DNA of 64,000 nucleotides from Luteibacter mycovicinus (GTDB lineage: Bacteria > Pseudomonadota > Gammaproteobacteria > Xanthomonadales > Rhodanobacteraceae). A model generated the notes under the pieces. The model saw only the letters and a program-made list of their open reading frames with translations, searched no databases and had not been told where the DNA came from. Every line of letters starts with the position of its first letter. The stretch's first letter is position 1. This document shows positions 59,943 through 64,000 of this stretch, piece by piece. The stretch covers positions 4,458,001-4,522,000 of the forward strand of contig NZ_JQNL01000001.1 in the NCBI RefSeq assembly GCF_000745235.1, read 5' to 3'. Made by a program: the position numbers and the translations under genes.

Positions 59943-61534
59943 GCGGCGTCACCCACGTCCGCATCGGTCCAGCGGCCGTCGATCCGTCGCTGCACGCCGC
60001 CAGGATTGCGGTCGCGCAGTTCCGGCGGAAGCAGGGCATCGGGCACGTTGTCGTAGCTGTGCAGCGCCGTGAAGCGGTGAATCGCTGACGGCATGCCCAC
60101 GGCGGTGAAGCCGGCATGGCTCGTCGAGGGGAACGGGCCACCGTGATTCATGGCGGGGCTGACCGCCACGCCGGTCGGCATGCGATTGGCGATGAGGCGA
60201 CCGACGCGCTCGCGCAGATGCCGGGCGATGGATTGCCACGACGCATCGTCGCTGCCATCCGTCGCGCGGTACATCGTTCCGGTGAGGTTGCCCTCGAAGG
60301 CTCGCGCGATGGCAGCGAAGTCGTCATCGCCGTCGGCACGGACGAGCAGACTGACCGGACCGAAAGCCTCCGTCTGCAAAGCGCCTTTATCGGCGACGAA
60401 GGCCGCGGCATCGACGCTGAGCAGGGTCGGCTGGAAACGGTAACCCGCGTCGTCGCCGGTGGCCCCACCGGCGAGCACGGTGGCGCCCGCTTTCCTCAAC
60501 GCGCCCACGGCGCGCATCAGGCCCTCCTGCACACCGCGCGAAAACAGGACGCGGGGCGTCGCCGCGGCGAACTGCGCCGTGGCGCTGGCGACGAACGCAT
60601 CGCCATCCTCACCGGTGGGCACGATGACGATGCCGGGGTTGGTGCAGAACTGGCCACTGCCCATCGTGCAGGACGTGAAAAAGGCCGTGGCGAGTGCTTC
60701 GGCATCTTCCGCAAGCGCACCCGGCAGCAGGAACACCGGGTTGACGCTGGACATCTCGGCGTAGATGGGGACACCCGCGCCATCGGCGGCGGACTTCAGC
60801 GCGAGGCCACCGGCGCGACTGCCGGTGAAACCGATCGCACCCAGCCGCGCGTCGGAAGCGAGGGCCGCGCCGATCGCGTTATCGAAGTGATACAGCATCT
60901 GCACCGAGGCGGCCGGCAGGCCCGAGGCCAGGACCGCCTCGTGCGCCAGCTCGGCGAGCCGTTGTGAGGTCGCCGGGTGCGACGGGTGCGCCTTGGCGAT
61001 CACGGGATTGCGTGCCGCGATGGCCGAGGCGAAGTCGCTGCCCGCGATCGCGTTGAAGGCGAACGGAAAATTGTTCGGTCCGAACACCAGTACCGGCTTG
61101 CCCAGCGGTGCGCGATGCGCTCGCAGACCACTGGCCGTGTCGATGACCGGATCGCTCCAGCTGTGTTCACGCACCGCGCGTGCCGCCTGACGTAGCTGTC
61201 CGCTGGCACGCGGGAGTTCGACCGAGCGCAGTCGCGGCTCGGCGGGCAGTGCCGTTTCCGCGGCGGCCAGGGACACGAGCGTTTCGGCATCGGCGTCGAT
61301 CGCCGCCGCGTAGCGCTCGAGGAAATCGGCGATGCGCTCGGGCGGCACGGCGGCCAGTTCACCGGCGACCGCCGTGGCGGCTGCGAGCGCCGCCTCCACG
61401 TCGTCCGCGCCGCTGACGGGAAACGACGGCCCGATGGCTTCACCACGCGTGGGATCTTCCGCGTGGAACGAGCCGGTGGGCGCGTCGGCGGCGCGCCACT
61501 GGCCACCGATCAGAACCTGCGGCTGCTCGGCCAT
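59939..61534 (-). CDS. 2,5-dioxovalerate (alpha-ketoglutarate semialdehyde) dehydrogenase
   Basis: This 531-aa aldehyde dehydrogenase superfamily enzyme oxidises alpha-ketoglutarate semialdehyde to alpha-ketoglutarate with NAD(P). It has the oxyanion Asn in FGPNNFPFAF, the general base Glu260 (YAEMSSVNP), and the nucleophile Cys297 (GSGQFCTNPG). Length and the AEMSSVNP/GQFCTNPG pair fit the KGSADH group used in hydroxyproline and sugar-acid pathways. It lies 3 bases after the deaminase-like gene, so it is the last step of the pathway encoded here. Confidence 0.9.
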   Translation of the reverse strand: MAEQPQVLIGGQWRAADAPTGSFHAEDPTRGEAIGPSFPVSGADDVEAALAAATAVAGELAAVPPERIADFLERYAAAIDADAETLVSLAAAETALPAEPRLRSVELPRASGQLRQAARAVREHSWSDPVIDTASGLRAHRAPLGKPVLVFGPNNFPFAFNAIAGSDFASAIAARNPVIAKAHPSHPATSQRLAELAHEAVLASGLPAASVQMLYHFDNAIGAALASDARLGAIGFTGSRAGGLALKSAADGAGVPIYAEMSSVNPVFLLPGALAEDAEALATAFFTSCTMGSGQFCTNPGIVIVPTGEDGDAFVASATAQFAAATPRVLFSRGVQEGLMRAVGALRKAGATVLAGGATGDDAGYRFQPTLLSVDAAAFVADKGALQTEAFGPVSLLVRADGDDDFAAIARAFEGNLTGTMYRATDGSDDASWQSIARHLRERVGRLIANRMPTGVAVSPAMNHGGPFPSTSHAGFTAVGMPSAIHRFTALHSYDNVPDALLPPELRDRNPGGVQRRIDGRWTDADVGDAA

Positions 61535-61537
61535 GGA

Positions 61538-62443
61538 TCAGACTCCCGGCCGGGTGGCGATTGCGTGGTCGATCACCTTCATCGCCGCGTCGCGCTCGGC
61601 GCCGGCCACCGGCAGGCGCGGCGCGCGCACGGTTTCGCTGCCCATGCCGACGCGCGACTGCACCAGCTTGATCAGCTGTACGAAGGTCGGCACGGTATCG
61701 AGGCGGAGAAGCGGGAGGAACCAGGCATACAGGGATTCCGCGGCCTTGGCACCGCCATCGCGGGCCAGCTCGAACAGCTTCACCGATTCGGCCGGATACG
61801 CATTGACCAGGCCGGCGATCCAGCCGACCGCACCCATGCTGACGCCTTCGACCAGCGCGTCGTCCATGCCGACAAGCAGTTCGAGACGATCGCCGGCGAG
61901 CGCACGGATGGCGGCGAAGCGCCGCACATCGGCGGAAGATTCCTTGACGGCCTGCAGGTTGGGGAACTGACCCGCCAGCTCGGCGATCTGCGCCGGCGTG
62001 AAGTCGGTCTTGTACGCCACCGGGTTGTTGTACAGCATGCACGGGAGGTCGGTCGCGGCGATCACGGCCTTCACGTGCGCGCTCATCTCCCGCCAGTCCG
62101 TGGAGTAGACGTATGGCGGCAACACCATGAGGGCCGAACAACCGATGGCCCTGGCGTCTTGCGCCAGCCGTACGGCTTCGTCGGTGGAGAGCGAGGCAAT
62201 ACCCGGAATGACGGGCGCGCGGCCGTCGAGCGCCTTGACCAGCGTCCGCAGGATGGCCGTCTTCTCGTCGTAGCTCAGCGTGGCGGCTTCGCCGAGCGAG
62301 CCCAGCGGCACGATGCCCTTGCAGCCGGCGTCGATCATCTGCAGCGCATGTTTGGCGAGAAACTCGTGGTCGACCTGGCCATCGGCCTTGAATGGCGTGG
62401 TGATGGCGGGAAGGACGCCGTGCCAGAAAGTTGCGTTGCTCAT
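61538..62443 (-). CDS. DapA/NAL-superfamily enzyme, probable pyrroline-4-hydroxy-2-carboxylate deaminase
   Basis: This 301-aa (alpha/beta)8-barrel lyase has the pyruvate-type Schiff-base machinery: Lys167 (LQAVKES), Tyr138 (MLYNNP) and GSLGEAATL. The superfamily holds dihydrodipicolinate synthase, N-acetylneuraminate lyase and the hydroxyproline-pathway deaminase (EC 3.5.4.22), which makes alpha-ketoglutarate semialdehyde. Immediate linkage to a hydroxyproline-type dehydrogenase and KGSADH makes the deaminase the best reading. ATG at 62443 overlaps the stop of the FAD subunit by 4 bases. Confidence 0.87.
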   Translation of the reverse strand: MSNATFWHGVLPAITTPFKADGQVDHEFLAKHALQMIDAGCKGIVPLGSLGEAATLSYDEKTAILRTLVKALDGRAPVIPGIASLSTDEAVRLAQDARAIGCSALMVLPPYVYSTDWREMSAHVKAVIAATDLPCMLYNNPVAYKTDFTPAQIAELAGQFPNLQAVKESSADVRRFAAIRALAGDRLELLVGMDDALVEGVSMGAVGWIAGLVNAYPAESVKLFELARDGGAKAAESLYAWFLPLLRLDTVPTFVQLIKLVQSRVGMGSETVRAPRLPVAGAERDAAMKVIDHAIATRPGV

Positions 62444-63738
62444 GCTTGGATGCCTCTCGATGCAGGAAGGGAACTGGGAAAATCCGGCTCGCCCAGGGTG
62501 GACAGGCGGGCAGGGAAAAAGGGCGGGCGCGCATCGGTGCGCGCACCCAGACCGAGCTCGGTCATGGCCGCGCCGCATACGCGGCCCTGGCAGGCGCCCA
62601 TGCCGCAGCGCGTGGCGAGCTTGGCGCTACGAGGGTCCCCATGGGCGCGGACGGCACCGAAGGACACGTCTTCGCAGCGACATATCAGGGTGTCGTCGCG
62701 GGCGAGCTCACGGACGCGCGGTGACAACCCGAAATGCTCGCGCAACAGGGTCGCGAAGGCCCGCGCGTGATCGCGTCGACGCAGGAGCGCATCGGGTATC
62801 GCGACGCCGGCAGCGGCCAGCCCGGCGATCCGGCCTTCGAGACGCGCGCAGTCGCGGCCACCGATACCGCAGCTCTCGCCCGCGGCGAACGTATCGTCGA
62901 GGCTGGTGCGCTGATGGGTATCGACATCGACCTGAGGATGAAGCGTGTCGGCGCGCGTCGCGCAGCCGATCTGGCGGGCGAGCGTCAGATCCGGGACGAG
63001 ACCGAAGCCGACCGCGAGTACGTCGCAGTCGACGCGTTGCACATGCCCGGCGCGCTCGATCAGTGCGGCCGACACGGCGTGCTCGCCGACGGCCTCGGTC
63101 ACGACGCTGCCGTGGCGGTAGTCGATACCGCGAAGCGAGACCTGCAAGGCGGCGGCCTGTGCGAGCTTCGCCGGCCAGCGCCAGAGGCTGCGGGCGAAGC
63201 GGTGAAGCTCACCGGTCGACGCCTGCTCATGAATGCCGGTGACGATGGCGCCGTGCTTTCGTGCCGTCGCCGCGGCGGCAAGAAGCAGCGGTCCGCTACC
63301 GGCGATAAGTACACGTCGTCCACGCAGGGCCCAGCCTTGCTTGACCAGGGCCTGCAAACCACCCGCCCCGACCACACCCGGCAGCGTCCAGCCCGGAAAA
63401 GGCATGAGTAATTCGCGTGCGCCCGTCGCGATGATCAGCGAGCGGTACGGCAGCAGGTAACCGCGTCGCGGATCCTGCAGCAGAAGATGGCTGGCTTCCG
63501 TGGCGATGACCTGCGTCTCGGCCAGCCAGGTCACACCGCGCGATGACAAGGCCTCACGGATGCTGCGATCGGCCATGGCGGGATAGCCGTGTCGTACGTC
63601 GTGACGCCATACCTGGCCGCCGGGCTTCGGCTGGCTGTCGATGAGCACGACGCGCCGCCCGTGTGTGGCTGCGGCGGCCGCCGCGGCAAGACCCGCGGGA
63701 CCCGCACCGACGATGGCGATGTCGAAGGTGTCGCTCAT
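62440..63738 (-). CDS. FAD/NAD(P)-binding subunit of a D-hydroxyproline-type dehydrogenase
   Basis: This 432-aa flavoprotein resembles the alpha subunit of heteromeric amino-acid dehydrogenases (HcnB/OoxA/HypDH type). It has FAD binding at IVGAGPAGLAAAAAA, a second dinucleotide site RRVLIAGSGPLLLAAA, and a C-terminal Cys cluster (LICRCEDV, TRCGMGACQGRVCG) for an iron-sulfur centre. The enzyme would oxidise D-hydroxyproline to pyrroline-4-hydroxy-2-carboxylate at the inner membrane side. ATG at 63738 overlaps the stop of the 2Fe-2S gene. Confidence 0.88.
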   Translation of the reverse strand: MSDTFDIAIVGAGPAGLAAAAAAATHGRRVVLIDSQPKPGGQVWRHDVRHGYPAMADRSIREALSSRGVTWLAETQVIATEASHLLLQDPRRGYLLPYRSLIIATGARELLMPFPGWTLPGVVGAGGLQALVKQGWALRGRRVLIAGSGPLLLAAAATARKHGAIVTGIHEQASTGELHRFARSLWRWPAKLAQAAALQVSLRGIDYRHGSVVTEAVGEHAVSAALIERAGHVQRVDCDVLAVGFGLVPDLTLARQIGCATRADTLHPQVDVDTHQRTSLDDTFAAGESCGIGGRDCARLEGRIAGLAAAGVAIPDALLRRRDHARAFATLLREHFGLSPRVRELARDDTLICRCEDVSFGAVRAHGDPRSAKLATRCGMGACQGRVCGAAMTELGLGARTDARPPFFPARLSTLGEPDFPSSLPASRGIQA

Positions 63739-63980
63739 TCGCTGTCTACCGTCATGCCATCGCGGACCGTGACCTGGCAGGCGCGCTGTTGCGCGACGCC
63801 GTCGATACGCACCCGGCATTCGAAGCAGACACCCATGCCGCACAGGGCGGCACGTTGTTGACCGCTGACGGAGCGGCGGAACGGCAGGTCGAGGCTGAGC
63901 AGGGCGGCGGCGACCGTGATGCTGGCCGGTACGCGCCTGATGACGCCGTCCACGATGAGACGTGCTTCCCGCACCGTCAT
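63735..63980 (-). CDS. Small 2Fe-2S subunit of a D-hydroxyproline-type dehydrogenase
   Basis: This 81-aa ferredoxin-like protein has Cys47-x4-Cys52-x2-Cys55 and Cys68 (CGMGVCFEC and RAC), the plant-type [2Fe-2S] pattern of the gamma subunits of HcnA/OoxC/HypDH. It passes electrons from the flavin subunits. Its ATG at 63980 overlaps the stop of an upstream gene (TGA at 63979-63977), and its own stop overlaps the alpha subunit ATG, so all are translated together. Confidence 0.9.
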   Translation of the reverse strand: MTVREARLIVDGVIRRVPASITVAAALLSLDLPFRRSVSGQQRAALCGMGVCFECRVRIDGVAQQRACQVTVRDGMTVDSE

Positions 63981-64000
63981 GAAGCCACCCGCGCTGGATC
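63977..64000 (-). CDS. 3' end of an upstream gene (last seven codons)
   Basis: The minus-strand frame from 64000 reads DPARVAS and then TGA at 63979-63977, overlapping the 2Fe-2S gene ATG by the ATGA pattern used throughout this operon. In known hydroxyproline clusters this place is usually taken by the DAO-type FAD catalytic subunit or the 4-hydroxyproline epimerase; that identity is a guess. Confidence 0.45.
   Translation of the reverse strand, partial: DPARVAS

Overview
This looks like a chromosomal segment from a high-GC gammaproteobacterium of the Xanthomonadales, most likely Rhodanobacteraceae (a Luteibacter/Dyella-type organism). The placement is an inference. It rests on the overall G+C-rich codon use, three large TonB-dependent receptors of the Xanthomonas/Caulobacter style, a toxin-like protein carrying what I read as the Xanthomonadales XVIPCD type IV secretion signal, and palindromic REP-type repeats around the core GTAGGAGCCAGCCCTGCTGG. 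I saw no rRNA, tRNA, CRISPR array, integrase or transposase.

Layout from the left. 1-1916: 5' part of a large minus-strand protein of modular Ig-like type that runs off the edge. 2318-4855: classical autotransporter. 5279-6777: a small secreted protein and a divergent J-domain membrane protein. 6774-13177: five minus-strand genes for a polysaccharide or glycolipid (nucleotide-sugar dehydrogenase, epimerase, GMC oxidoreductase, phosphopantetheinyl transferase, priming sugar transferase). 13404-16423: a divergent EvgA/EvgS-type phosphorelay. 16506-22803: aldo/keto reductase, type II NADH dehydrogenase, arginyl-tRNA synthetase, a four-cysteine FNR regulator, OmpW and a DUF1203-type protein.

22811-37047 is a carbohydrate region. 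One TonB receptor points left. A seven-gene rightward run (TonB receptor, GH35 beta-galactosidase, APC permease, PfkB kinase, GH4 glycosidase, P-loop kinase, sugar porter) is linked by overlaps or short gaps and ends at an inverted REP pair. 37246-41312 holds a class A beta-lactamase, a Tat-exported alpha/beta hydrolase, a cysteine-free DksA-like protein and an MFS transporter.

41313-44351 is a visibly more A/T-rich island. A 139-nt segment there can fold into a closed stem enclosing four hairpins (candidate RNA). It is followed by two paralogous membrane/exported proteins and a 340-aa protein with a permuted cysteine-peptidase-like head and a Q-rich XVIPCD-like tail. I read this as an orphan X-T4SS effector with two tandem immunity candidates.

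44372-64000 is an unbroken minus-strand run of about 19.6 kb. Read in transcription order it encodes hydroxyproline-type catabolism (2Fe-2S subunit, FAD subunit, DapA-like deaminase, ketoglutarate-semialdehyde dehydrogenase), an M24 prolidase-like peptidase, two DUF885 metallopeptidases, an amino-acid permease, a Tat-exported protein of unknown function, a GH127 beta-L-arabinofuranosidase, a TonB receptor and a GH35-like glycosidase. GH127 enzymes remove beta-L-arabinofuranose from hydroxyproline, so the genes together suggest a locus for using plant hydroxyproline-rich glycoproteins (extensins/AGPs): strip the sugar, cut the peptide, import and burn the hydroxyproline. This and the effector/immunity island are the two most interesting things here. 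REP pairs lying inside two reading frames are a third.
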